Positions 34,097 through 41,380 of a stretch of 45,800 nt of DNA are shown here, piece by piece (the first letter of the stretch is position 1; every line of letters starts with the position of its first letter). This DNA comes from Clostridium sp. CMCC3677 (lineage in GTDB: Bacteria; Bacillota; Clostridia; Clostridiales; Clostridiaceae), in assembly GCF_023845585.1 (NCBI RefSeq), contig NZ_JAMQHS010000015.1, forward strand, positions 1 to 45,800. The letters are read 5' to 3'. Under the pieces are notes generated by a model, which made no database searches, was not told where the DNA came from, and saw nothing but the letters and a program-made list of their open reading frames with translations. Position numbers and translations under genes: made by a program.

Positions 34097-35023
34097 ATGA
34101 AAAGAGCAACTAGAGAATCATATGGAGCAACTTTAGCTCAATTAGGAAATGAAAATAAAAATATAGTAGTATTAGATGCGGATCTTTCAAAAGCTACTAA
34201 ATCAGAAATTTTTGCAAAAGCACATCCAGATAGATTTATTAATGTTGGTATAGCTGAACAAAACATGATTGGTATGGCAGCAGGTCTTGCCAGTGGTGGA
34301 AAAATACCTTTTGCTACTACTTTTGCAGTTTTTGCAGCAGGTAGAGCATTTGAAGTAATAAGAAATTCAGTGTGTTATCCAAATGTTAATGTTAAAATAG
34401 CTGCAACTCATGCAGGAATAACAGTAGGTCCAGATGGTGGATCGCATCAAGCAATAGAAGATATCGCACTTATGGCATCATTACCTAACATGGTAGTTTT
34501 ATCACCAGCTGATGATATTGAAGCTTGCAAATGTATTAAAGCAGCTGCTGAAATTAAATCTCCTGTTTATATAAGATTAGGAAGAATTGCATTAGATGAT
34601 ATATATACAGAAGATTATGATTTTGAAATAGGAAAAGGATCTACTTTAGTTGAAGGAAATGATGTAACAATAGTTGCAACTGGAATAATGGTTCATAAGG
34701 CATTAAAAGCAGCTGAAGAACTTAAAGCAGAAGGTATAAATGCTAGAGTTATAAATATTGCAACCATTAAACCAATAGATGAAGAAATAATAATAAAAGC
34801 AGCTAAAGAAACAAAGGGAATTGTAACAGTTGAAGAACATTCAATAATTGGTGGGTTAGGTGATAGAGTAGCAAGTGTAGTTTGCGATAACCATCCGACT
34901 ATGGTTAAGAAAATAGGGGTTAATGATGTATTCGGAGAATCTGGAGATCCAGATGGATTATTAGAAAAGTATGGATTAACTATTGAAAACATTAAGAAAG
35001 TTTCTAAAGAGTTAGTAAAATAA
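34097..35023 (+). CDS. Transketolase, C-terminal (pyrimidine-binding) subunit
   Basis: A 308-residue partner of the preceding gene. It has the central domain with ADLSKAT, FINVGIAEQNMIGMAAGLA (the glutamate that activates TPP) and GITVGPDGGSHQAIEDI, and the C-terminal domain with GLGDRVA and FGESGDPDGLLEKYGL. Length and motifs are complete. AGGAGG lies before the ATG. Confidence 0.94.
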   Translation: MKRATRESYGATLAQLGNENKNIVVLDADLSKATKSEIFAKAHPDRFINVGIAEQNMIGMAAGLASGGKIPFATTFAVFAAGRAFEVIRNSVCYPNVNVKIAATHAGITVGPDGGSHQAIEDIALMASLPNMVVLSPADDIEACKCIKAAAEIKSPVYIRLGRIALDDIYTEDYDFEIGKGSTLVEGNDVTIVATGIMVHKALKAAEELKAEGINARVINIATIKPIDEEIIIKAAKETKGIVTVEEHSIIGGLGDRVASVVCDNHPTMVKKIGVNDVFGESGDPDGLLEKYGLTIENIKKVSKELVK

Positions 35024-35391
35024 AGTTTTATAATTTGTTGATATTATAGTATAGAGTTTAATTTATAAATTTTTAAAATAGTTTCCAACATAAGCTTATT
35101 TTTATACTGCAATATCATAATGTAAATTAGCCATATTAGTTTATAAAATTTATATATTTAAAGTAAGGATGTATCAATATTTTGTTGTGATATGTCCTTA
35201 TTTTTTGTATATAGAATTTTATATTATAAAGAAATTAAGTACATATTTTAAATTGGAAGCTGCAGAGTTAATGAGTGAAGCACAGGTTTTAATGTTAAAA
35301 TATAAATTTTGAGAAAAAATTAGTTATTAAATACTAATGTCTAAATTATTATTTATATTTTAAGAAAATAATTCCTATTTAATAGATCTTA
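35024..35391. other. Gap after the transketolase genes
   Basis: No gene seen. A terminator lies at 35165-35209; the rest is AT-rich up to the promoter at 35392. Confidence 0.6.
35165..35209 (+). terminator. Terminator of the transketolase genes
   Basis: AAGGA and GTATCA pair with TGATAT and TCCTT, with a wobble and a mismatch, followed by ATTTTTTG. Confidence 0.65.
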
Positions 35392-35419
35392 TTGACAATG
35401 TTTATTTTTGTAGTAAAAT
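35392..35419 (+). promoter_or_regulatory. Promoter of the hsm-like operon
   Basis: TTGACA (35392-35397), 16 bases, TAAAAT (35414-35419). The palindromic operator begins at the next base. Confidence 0.65.
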
Positions 35420-35455
35420 AGTTTGCATAGGAACCATTTGGTTTCAATACAAACT
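35420..35455. promoter_or_regulatory. Palindromic operator, likely for the MarR protein
   Basis: AGTTTG-4-GGAACC-4-GGTTTC-4-CAAACT: a 36-base near-palindrome directly after the -10. The outer arms are exact and the inner arms have one mismatch. Binding here would block transcription. Confidence 0.6.
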
Positions 35456-35474
35456 GTTTTAAGGAGGAAAACTT

Positions 35475-35933
35475 ATGAAAGTTTTAGATAGATTTTTAAA
35501 AGTAGAAAAAAAGATTTTATTACTGATAGCAGGATTAGTTTGGTCTTTTGCAGGGTTTAGAGTATTAATTTTAGGAATAGGAGATGTAAATAATAATAAT
35601 GGTAATTTCATTGTTGATTTAATATTTGCTGCTATTATTTTTGGTATATTTTTTAAGTTTGTATTTAACAAAATGTATAATAAGCACACTAAAAGAATTG
35701 TAACTAGTGAATTAGAGAGGCATTGTATATTTTCATTCTTTGATGTTAGAAGTTACTTTATAATGGGATTCATGATTTTTTTGGGAATAAGTGTAAGAAA
35801 TTTAGGTATATTCAATCCTGTATATGTAGGAACATTTTATATGGGGTTAGGATGTGCATTGTTTATGGCAGGAATATTTTTTCTAATAAGTTCGTTAAAT
35901 TTTAAAAAAGTAAAATTAAGATATAATAATTAG
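35475..35933 (+). CDS. Four-helix membrane protein of unknown function
   Basis: A 152-residue protein with four hydrophobic helices (about 15-35, 45-63, 93-110, 115-138) and charged loops. I do not recognise the family. It is the first gene of the operon with a MarR regulator and HsmA, and shares their operator, so it probably takes part in the same membrane stress response. AGGAGG precedes the ATG. Confidence 0.78.
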   Translation: MKVLDRFLKVEKKILLLIAGLVWSFAGFRVLILGIGDVNNNNGNFIVDLIFAAIIFGIFFKFVFNKMYNKHTKRIVTSELERHCIFSFFDVRSYFIMGFMIFLGISVRNLGIFNPVYVGTFYMGLGCALFMAGIFFLISSLNFKKVKLRYNN

Positions 35934-35951
35934 ATTTTGGAGGGAAAATAA

Positions 35952-36383
35952 ATGAAGAGTGATTCATTTCAGATTGCAATGCTAATAAAGGAGATATATT
36001 CAAGTACTATTGGATCAGTAAGTTGTGGTTTAAAGGAAGTGGGACTTACACATCAACAAATTATGGTTATAAAGTTAATAGCACATAATAAAAAAGTTAA
36101 TATATCTGAATTATGTGAAAAGATGTCTTTATCTAAAGGAACTGTATCTGGAATAGTTACTAGGTTAGAGTCATTAGGATATGTAAAAAAGATTAAATTA
36201 GAAAATGATAAGAGAAATACTTATGTTACATTTTCAAATGAAGGATTAGAGTTTGCAAAAGAATATAAAAATAAAATTAATGAGAGTTTTGATAAAGTAT
36301 TTAAAAATTTAACAGAAGAAGAAATCAAAGAAGTAAAAAGCAGTTTATTAAAACTTAGGGATAAAATAAAGGAGAATGACTAG
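35952..36383 (+). CDS. MarR-family regulator, HsmR-like by context
   Basis: A 143-residue winged-helix regulator: VNISELCEKMSLSKGTVSGIVTRLESLG (about 49-76) and wing KLENDKRNTYVTFSNEG. In C. difficile a MarR protein, HsmR, is encoded with HsmA and responds to heme. The same pairing here, with a palindrome at the promoter, supports an HsmR-like role, but the ligand is inferred from context only. The stop lies just before the hsmA start. Confidence 0.85.
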   Translation: MKSDSFQIAMLIKEIYSSTIGSVSCGLKEVGLTHQQIMVIKLIAHNKKVNISELCEKMSLSKGTVSGIVTRLESLGYVKKIKLENDKRNTYVTFSNEGLEFAKEYKNKINESFDKVFKNLTEEEIKEVKSSLLKLRDKIKEND

Positions 36384-36384
36384 T

Positions 36385-36777
36385 ATGGATATGAAATTAA
36401 TTTTAGCAATTATTGCAATAACATTAGCACTTGTATTTTATACAATAGGTGTATTTGGGGAAAGAAAGGCAAAAACACTGAAGAAGAGGCATGTAATTAT
36501 ATTTTGGTTAGGACTTTTATGTGATACTATAGGCACACTTTTAATGGGACAAATATCTAAATCTCAAGTGCAAATTGCAAATACAGCAACACAAGCCATT
36601 CATGGAGTAACAGGGGTCTTAGCAATAGTATTAATGTTATTTCATGCAGTATGGGCAACATGGGTATTATATAAAAATGATGAGAATAAGAAAGCTGTTT
36701 TCCATAAGCTTAGTATAGCAGTATGGTTAGTATGGTTAGTTCCTTATATTATAGGGATGATTATAGGTATGTCATAA
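36385..36777 (+). CDS. hsmA: HsmA-family membrane protein
   Basis: A 130-residue protein with four hydrophobic helices and conserved histidines (KKRHVIIFWLGLLCDTIGTLLMG, QAIHGVTGVLAI, FHAVWATWVL, FHKLSIAVWLVWLVPYIIGMI). This matches the HsmA family, whose C. difficile member is a heme-responsive membrane protein that helps tolerate heme and oxidative stress. ATG 36385 is preferred over 36376, which is almost on the ribosome site. Confidence 0.82.
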   Translation: MDMKLILAIIAITLALVFYTIGVFGERKAKTLKKRHVIIFWLGLLCDTIGTLLMGQISKSQVQIANTATQAIHGVTGVLAIVLMLFHAVWATWVLYKNDENKKAVFHKLSIAVWLVWLVPYIIGMIIGMS

Positions 36778-36796
36778 TTAAATAAAAATTTTATAG

Positions 36797-36866
36797 ATAT
36801 AAATATATTTAAATATTGCTCGATATCTTAAAGTAGAGGTAAATGTTTAAATATATTTATATTTTT
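36797..36866 (+). terminator. Terminator of the hsm-like operon
   Basis: A perfect 17-bp stem (36797-36813 with 36846-36862) is followed by T. The loop is long, at 32 bases. Confidence 0.75.
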
Positions 36867-36997
36867 TATTATTATTTTGAATATATATAATCAAAATACA
36901 ATATTTGGACAATATGTACAAATATTGATATAATTTAATATAGAATACTTAGATTATTTATTTTTGTAAATTTTGGTTATTGAAAGGGTATAGAATT

Positions 36998-37633
36998 ATG
37001 ACAATTATAGATATTTTGGAAAAAAAATATTCAAGTAATCCATCAGTTATAAGATCATTAGAAATTATTAAAGATAACTTTATAAACTTAGTTAACGATA
37101 ATTATGAATTAGTTTTAGATGTAAAAGGACAATTAAAAGTAAGAATTCCTAGTCTACAAAATAGAAATGAATATGAATATAATGACATAAGTGATTATGA
37201 ATATCCATTAGTAATGTGTATGAGAATTTCAGAGATAAAAAATAAAGATATATACAAACATATAATATCTCAATTTATTGAGTTATATAAAGATAAACTA
37301 GATGTGTTTTTTAAGGATGTATCTACAGTAGACAAATTAGTAAGTAAAATAAAGGATACTAAAAAAATTATAAACTTTATTACATATATATCAATATTTG
37401 TAGTAATCTTTTCATCAATATCTTTATGCATATTCTTAAATTTATCTAGTACAATGAGATATGTAATAATAATAGCAATTATAGGATTCTTTTTAACTAT
37501 GATAACTGTGCAATTCACTAAAGAAGAACGAGTAAAAAGAATAGTGGATGGGTATATAAGTGTAATAAAGACAGATTGGTATCAAAAAGAACTAAATAAG
37601 CAACATGCTTTTTTCTGTCATCTTATAGAATAA
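36998..37633 (+). CDS. Two-helix membrane protein of unknown function
   Basis: A 211-residue protein: a soluble N-terminal region (about 1-120), then two membrane helices close together (about 127-147 and 152-171) and a short cytoplasmic-type tail. I recognise no family. ATG 36998 is used, with GAAAGGG 9 bases ahead. It is monocistronic and ends at a strong terminator. Confidence 0.72.
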   Translation: MTIIDILEKKYSSNPSVIRSLEIIKDNFINLVNDNYELVLDVKGQLKVRIPSLQNRNEYEYNDISDYEYPLVMCMRISEIKNKDIYKHIISQFIELYKDKLDVFFKDVSTVDKLVSKIKDTKKIINFITYISIFVVIFSSISLCIFLNLSSTMRYVIIIAIIGFFLTMITVQFTKEERVKRIVDGYISVIKTDWYQKELNKQHAFFCHLIE

Positions 37634-38011
37634 ATAGGCTATGTTTTAGCAGGGGGTTGTGAGATATAGATAAGTCCAACTTCAATGTAAAATAATCTAT
37701 TGTAAATATTAACACATATTTTAAAATAGGGTCAATAAATAAAAAAGAGCTATTTTCAAATTTTAAATAATAATTTTGAAATTAGCTCTTTTTTATATTT
37801 CTTTTTTAATATGGGTTTTATAAAATGAAAATTTAAGTACACTAAAATAGCAAAAATTTTTTCTACTATAGCTGAGATTAAAACAATCGATATTTTAAGA
37901 AAAAGAAAATAATATTTAAATATTGATATTCTTATTATTGGAATTAAAGCAAAATAAGTATAATATATGTATAAATAAGAAATTTTCAAAGAAGGGTAAA
38001 TAGGAGATACA
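37634..38011. other. Gap before the HD-GYP gene
   Basis: It holds the terminator at 37741-37794 and AT-rich DNA. A leftward open frame here has no start codon of its own outside the HD gene and is not believed. Confidence 0.6.
37741..37794 (+). terminator. Terminator after the two-helix protein gene
   Basis: AAAAAGAGCTA and TTTCAAA pair with TTTGAAA and TAGCTCTTTTT, and a T tract follows. Confidence 0.85.
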
Positions 38012-39256
38012 ATGAGAAACGTTACTTTAAAAGATGTAATAATAATAATGCAAAGGGCATTTAATGCAATGGACAAAAGATTGTTAGACCATGGAGAAAA
38101 AGTATCATATATATTATTGAAGCTATTGCAAGCTGATGGAAGTTATACTGATGATGAAGTTTTAAAATTATGCACAGTAGCAATATTTCATGATATAGGG
38201 GCATACAAAGTTTCAGAAAGAAATAAACTTATAGAAATAGATTCAATAGCGCCAATAAATCATGCTATATATGGTTCATTATTTATTAAATATTTTTCAC
38301 CTGTATCTGAGATGCATAAAGTGGTATTAGGCCATCACTTTACAGACACAGAGATTAAAGAAAAAAATATTAAAGATATGCCAAATGAAGCTCTATTAAT
38401 GGGATTGGCAGATTATATTTCATTACTTCATTTAAAGCATAATAAAATAAATAAATCATTAATTATAAATAGAACAAAAGCATATAAAAAAGAAAATATA
38501 GATTTATATTTAAAAGCTTTAGAAACAACAGATTTTAATAAAAAGCTTGCGGATAACACATATAAAGATGAGTTAATTGAATTTTTTGATAAGAAATATA
38601 TTAGTAGAGAAGAAATCATAAATTATATAAAGATGTTAACATATGCAATAGATTTTAGAAGTGAGATAACAGTAAAACATACTATAGTGGTACAAGCTAT
38701 GAGCTATGAAGTAGCGAAATTGATGAATTTTGATGATGACTTGTGTATAAAAATTAAAATTTCAGCTATGATTCATGATATAGGAAAGATAGCTACTCCT
38801 ATAAATATTTTGGAGAAGCCAGGAAAACTTACAGATGAAGAATTTGAAATCATGAAAGATCATGCTATTATTGGATACAAAATATTAAGTAATTTGGATA
38901 TAGATGATATTAGAGATATAGCTATGGCTCATCATGAGAAATTAGATGGAACAGGATATCCATTTGGTTTAAAAGGTGAAGAAATATCAAGAGAAGCTAG
39001 AATAGTAGCAATTGCAGATATTTTTAGTGCACTAATGGCTGTTAGAAGTTATAAAGATGAATTTAGCAAAGACAGAATAGTTGAAATACTTAAAAATATG
39101 GCAAATAGTAATAAAGTAGATTACAACATAGTTCAATTAGTTGTAGAAAATTATGATTATATAGTTGAAAGAGTAAAACAAGAAACTGATGATTTAATAA
39201 AAATATATGAAGATATAAAAAATGAATATGTTGATTTGTTAAACAAGTTATTATAA
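38012..39256 (+). CDS. Tandem HD / HD-GYP domain phosphodiesterase
   Basis: A 414-residue protein with two HD-type domains. The first (about 25-130) has VAIFHDIGAYK and VLGHHFTD. The second (about 215-380) is a full HD-GYP: MIHDIGKIATP, AHHEKLDGTGYP and ADIFSALMAVR. HD-GYP domains hydrolyse cyclic di-GMP or related dinucleotides. The first domain keeps an HD pair but lacks the GYP loop, so it may be regulatory or a second phosphohydrolase. No GGDEF or sensor domain is attached. AGGAGA precedes the ATG. Confidence 0.9.
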   Translation: MRNVTLKDVIIIMQRAFNAMDKRLLDHGEKVSYILLKLLQADGSYTDDEVLKLCTVAIFHDIGAYKVSERNKLIEIDSIAPINHAIYGSLFIKYFSPVSEMHKVVLGHHFTDTEIKEKNIKDMPNEALLMGLADYISLLHLKHNKINKSLIINRTKAYKKENIDLYLKALETTDFNKKLADNTYKDELIEFFDKKYISREEIINYIKMLTYAIDFRSEITVKHTIVVQAMSYEVAKLMNFDDDLCIKIKISAMIHDIGKIATPINILEKPGKLTDEEFEIMKDHAIIGYKILSNLDIDDIRDIAMAHHEKLDGTGYPFGLKGEEISREARIVAIADIFSALMAVRSYKDEFSKDRIVEILKNMANSNKVDYNIVQLVVENYDYIVERVKQETDDLIKIYEDIKNEYVDLLNKLL

Positions 39257-39390
39257 AGGAATGTTAAAAAATAGAATAAAATAAAAGTTTATTACCAATA
39301 ATTAAAATAAAATTAAAATTTATGTATATAGAAAGAAAAGAAGCTAAAAATAATTCTAACAAACAAATATAAAAATTGGAGGTTAGAATT

Positions 39391-39702
39391 ATGATAAAAC
39401 AAGTTTATAGTTTTGATTTTAAAAAAGAAATAGAAGATGGGACCACAGTAGTGAACTTTTATTCAAATTTAGGAAGTCCTTCTAAGTTAGTTGCGCCTGT
39501 ATTTAATGAGGTGAAAGATGAAGTAGCTGATAAAGCAAAATTTTTGAAAGTAAATGTAGACGAAAGTAGAGATTTGGTAAACAAATATGATATTCCTTCA
39601 ATTCAATCTATTATGATATTTAAAAATGGTAAAGAAGTAAGCAAATTAAATGGATTTTTACCTAAGGATGTATTAAAACAAAATATAGAAGCTAATTTGT
39701 AA
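39391..39702 (+). CDS. Thioredoxin-fold protein lacking the CxxC motif
   Basis: A 103-residue thioredoxin-like protein. VNFYSNLGSPSKLVAPVFNEV (21-41) aligns with the usual VDFWAxWCGPCKxxAPVxEE, so both cysteines are replaced (G28 and S31) and the active-site Trp is Leu27. The cis-proline of the VxxIPT loop reads I71-Q72-S73. IMIFKNGKEV and the terminal helix are intact. It cannot do dithiol exchange, and a scaffold or binding role is more likely. The start is ATG 39391, 8 bases after TGGAGG. Confidence 0.82.
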   Translation: MIKQVYSFDFKKEIEDGTTVVNFYSNLGSPSKLVAPVFNEVKDEVADKAKFLKVNVDESRDLVNKYDIPSIQSIMIFKNGKEVSKLNGFLPKDVLKQNIEANL

Positions 39703-39707
39703 AAAAC

Positions 39708-39747
39708 AGCTTCTTATTATATTAATATAATAAGAAGCTTAAATTTT
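39708..39747 (+). terminator. Terminator of the thioredoxin-like gene
   Basis: AGCTTCTTATTATATT is followed directly by its exact reverse complement (39724-39739), then TAAATTTTTG. Confidence 0.75.
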
Positions 39748-39941
39748 TGTATAAAAAATTATAAAATTTTTTAAGGCTGAATAAATTTAATTTTAAATAG
39801 TATATGATAGAGCTACATTATTTATATGTGTTGACATAAAATTTATATAATTATAATATTATTTTAATAGATTTAATTTGTTAAAATTTAATTTTGATAT
39901 TTTAATTTGAAATTTATATATATTAAGAATAGGAGAATTTT

Positions 39942-40373
39942 ATGAGTAAATATGATTGCATTAAATTAGAAAATCAAGTTTGTTTTTCTTTATATGCAGC
40001 TTCTAGAGAAATAATTAAATTATATAAGCCAGTTTTAGATAAATTTAATCTTACATATACTCAATATGTTGCAATGCTTGTTTTGTGGGAAGATGAGAAA
40101 ATTACAGTAAAAGGCATTGGTAAAAGATTGCATTTGGATTCTGGCACATTAACACCGTTATTAAAAAAATTAGAATTTATGGGATTGGTTAATAGATATA
40201 GAGATAAAAATGATGATAGAGTAGTTATTGTTGAATTAACTGATAAAGGAAGACAGTTAAAAGAGGAGATAGTTACTGTTCCTAATGAGATGTGCTGTAA
40301 AATAAATATATCTCAAGAACAAGCTAAATCTTTAAAAGAAAACTTAGATAATTTATTAAATAGTATTAAATAG
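39942..40373 (+). CDS. ohrR: OhrR-type MarR regulator (peroxide sensor)
   Basis: A 143-residue MarR protein of the OhrR/MgrA branch. The N-terminal LENQVCFSLYAASREI places Cys14 where OhrR has its peroxide-sensing cysteine (Cys15 in Bacillus). LTYTQYVAMLVLWED, a helix-turn-helix around KGIGKRLHLDSGTLTPLLKKLE and wing RYRDKNDDRVVIVELT follow. It should repress genes until oxidised by organic hydroperoxides. The partner peroxidase gene ohr is not in this window. Confidence 0.88.
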   Translation: MSKYDCIKLENQVCFSLYAASREIIKLYKPVLDKFNLTYTQYVAMLVLWEDEKITVKGIGKRLHLDSGTLTPLLKKLEFMGLVNRYRDKNDDRVVIVELTDKGRQLKEEIVTVPNEMCCKINISQEQAKSLKENLDNLLNSIK

Positions 40374-40383
40374 TGTAATAGGG

Positions 40384-40427
40384 GATATTTCTAAAAATAG
40401 AATTTATTTTGGAAATATCTTTTTTTG
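40384..40427 (+). terminator. Terminator of ohrR
   Basis: GATATTTC pairs with GGAAATATC, with AAAATA/TATTTT inside, followed by TTTTTTT. Confidence 0.82.
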
Positions 40428-40513
40428 TACAGGAAATTATAGAGATGGACAGACTTTAGAGTAAGTAATATCAATAGGTTTCAAGAAAAGTATAGAGTAG
40501 ATACTTTATTTCT

Positions 40514-40581
40514 TATCTTTCAAAAATGTAATTTAAATGAAAGATATATAGATATGTGATTTTAACTACATTGTTTATAAT
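40514..40581 (+). promoter_or_regulatory. Promoter and inverted-repeat operator of the Bce-type module
   Basis: TATCTTTCA (40514-40522) and its exact complement TGAAAGATA (40538-40546) are separated by 15 bases. TATAAT lies at 40576-40581 with no clear -35, as expected for a promoter activated by a response regulator bound upstream. Confidence 0.5.
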
Positions 40582-40612
40582 ACTGTCTATAAGAATGTTT
40601 GGAGTGATGTAA

Positions 40613-41380
40613 TTGAGTACGATATTAAAAATGGATAAGATTGAAAAATATTATGGAAATAAGGATAACATAACAAAGGCAGTAGATAATATAAGTTTTA
40701 ATGTAGAAAAAGGTGAATTCATAGGTATAATGGGACCATCAGGTAGTGGAAAGACAACATTATTAAATTTAATTTCTACAATAGATAATGTAACAACAGG
40801 AAGTATAACAATAAACAATAAAGATATTACTAGATTAAAACTTAAATCTTTAGAAGATTTTAGAAGAGATGAATTAGGTTTTGTATTTCAAGACTTTAAT
40901 TTATTAGATACTTTAACAGCATATGAGAATATAGCATTAGCATTAACTATTCAAAATAAAAGAAAAAGATCAATAGATTCATTAATAAAAAATGTAGCAA
41001 AAGAATTAGGAATAGAAGAGATATTAAATAAATATCCATACCAAATATCTGGAGGACAAAAACAAAGAGTTGCGTGTGCAAGAGCAATAGTTAAAAATCC
41101 TTCATTAATATTAGCCGATGAACCAACAGGAGCATTAGATTCTAAATCTTCAAGAATGCTTTTAGAGTCATTTGAAAAGTTAAATAGTAATTTAGAGGCA
41201 ACTATACTTATGGTTACTCATGATGCATTTACAGCTAGTTATGCACATAGAATTTTATTTATTAAAGATGGAAGAATATTTAATGAGTTAATTAGAGGTA
41301 CCGATACAAGAAAAGAATTTTTTAATAGAATAATTGAAGTTGTAACTCTTTTAGGGGGTGACTCTAGCGATGTTTTTTAA
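40613..41380 (+). CDS. ABC transporter ATP-binding protein, BceA-like
   Basis: A 255-residue ATPase of the peptide-antibiotic (MacB/BceA) type: Walker A GPSGSGKTT, Q-loop FQDFNLLDTLTAYEN, signature ISGGQKQRVACARA, Walker B LILADEPTGALD. It starts with TTG at 40613 after GGAGTG and overlaps the permease gene by 11 bases. The pair sits directly upstream of a response regulator and a short histidine kinase, the arrangement of bacitracin/lantibiotic sensing modules. Confidence 0.93.
   Translation: MSTILKMDKIEKYYGNKDNITKAVDNISFNVEKGEFIGIMGPSGSGKTTLLNLISTIDNVTTGSITINNKDITRLKLKSLEDFRRDELGFVFQDFNLLDTLTAYENIALALTIQNKRKRSIDSLIKNVAKELGIEEILNKYPYQISGGQKQRVACARAIVKNPSLILADEPTGALDSKSSRMLLESFEKLNSNLEATILMVTHDAFTASYAHRILFIKDGRIFNELIRGTDTRKEFFNRIIEVVTLLGGDSSDVF

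Noticed and set aside
37756..38076. Leftward 106-codon hydrophobic frame before the HD-GYP gene
   Set aside because: Its only start codon lies inside the HD gene, its end lies in a terminator hairpin, and no ribosome site is seen.
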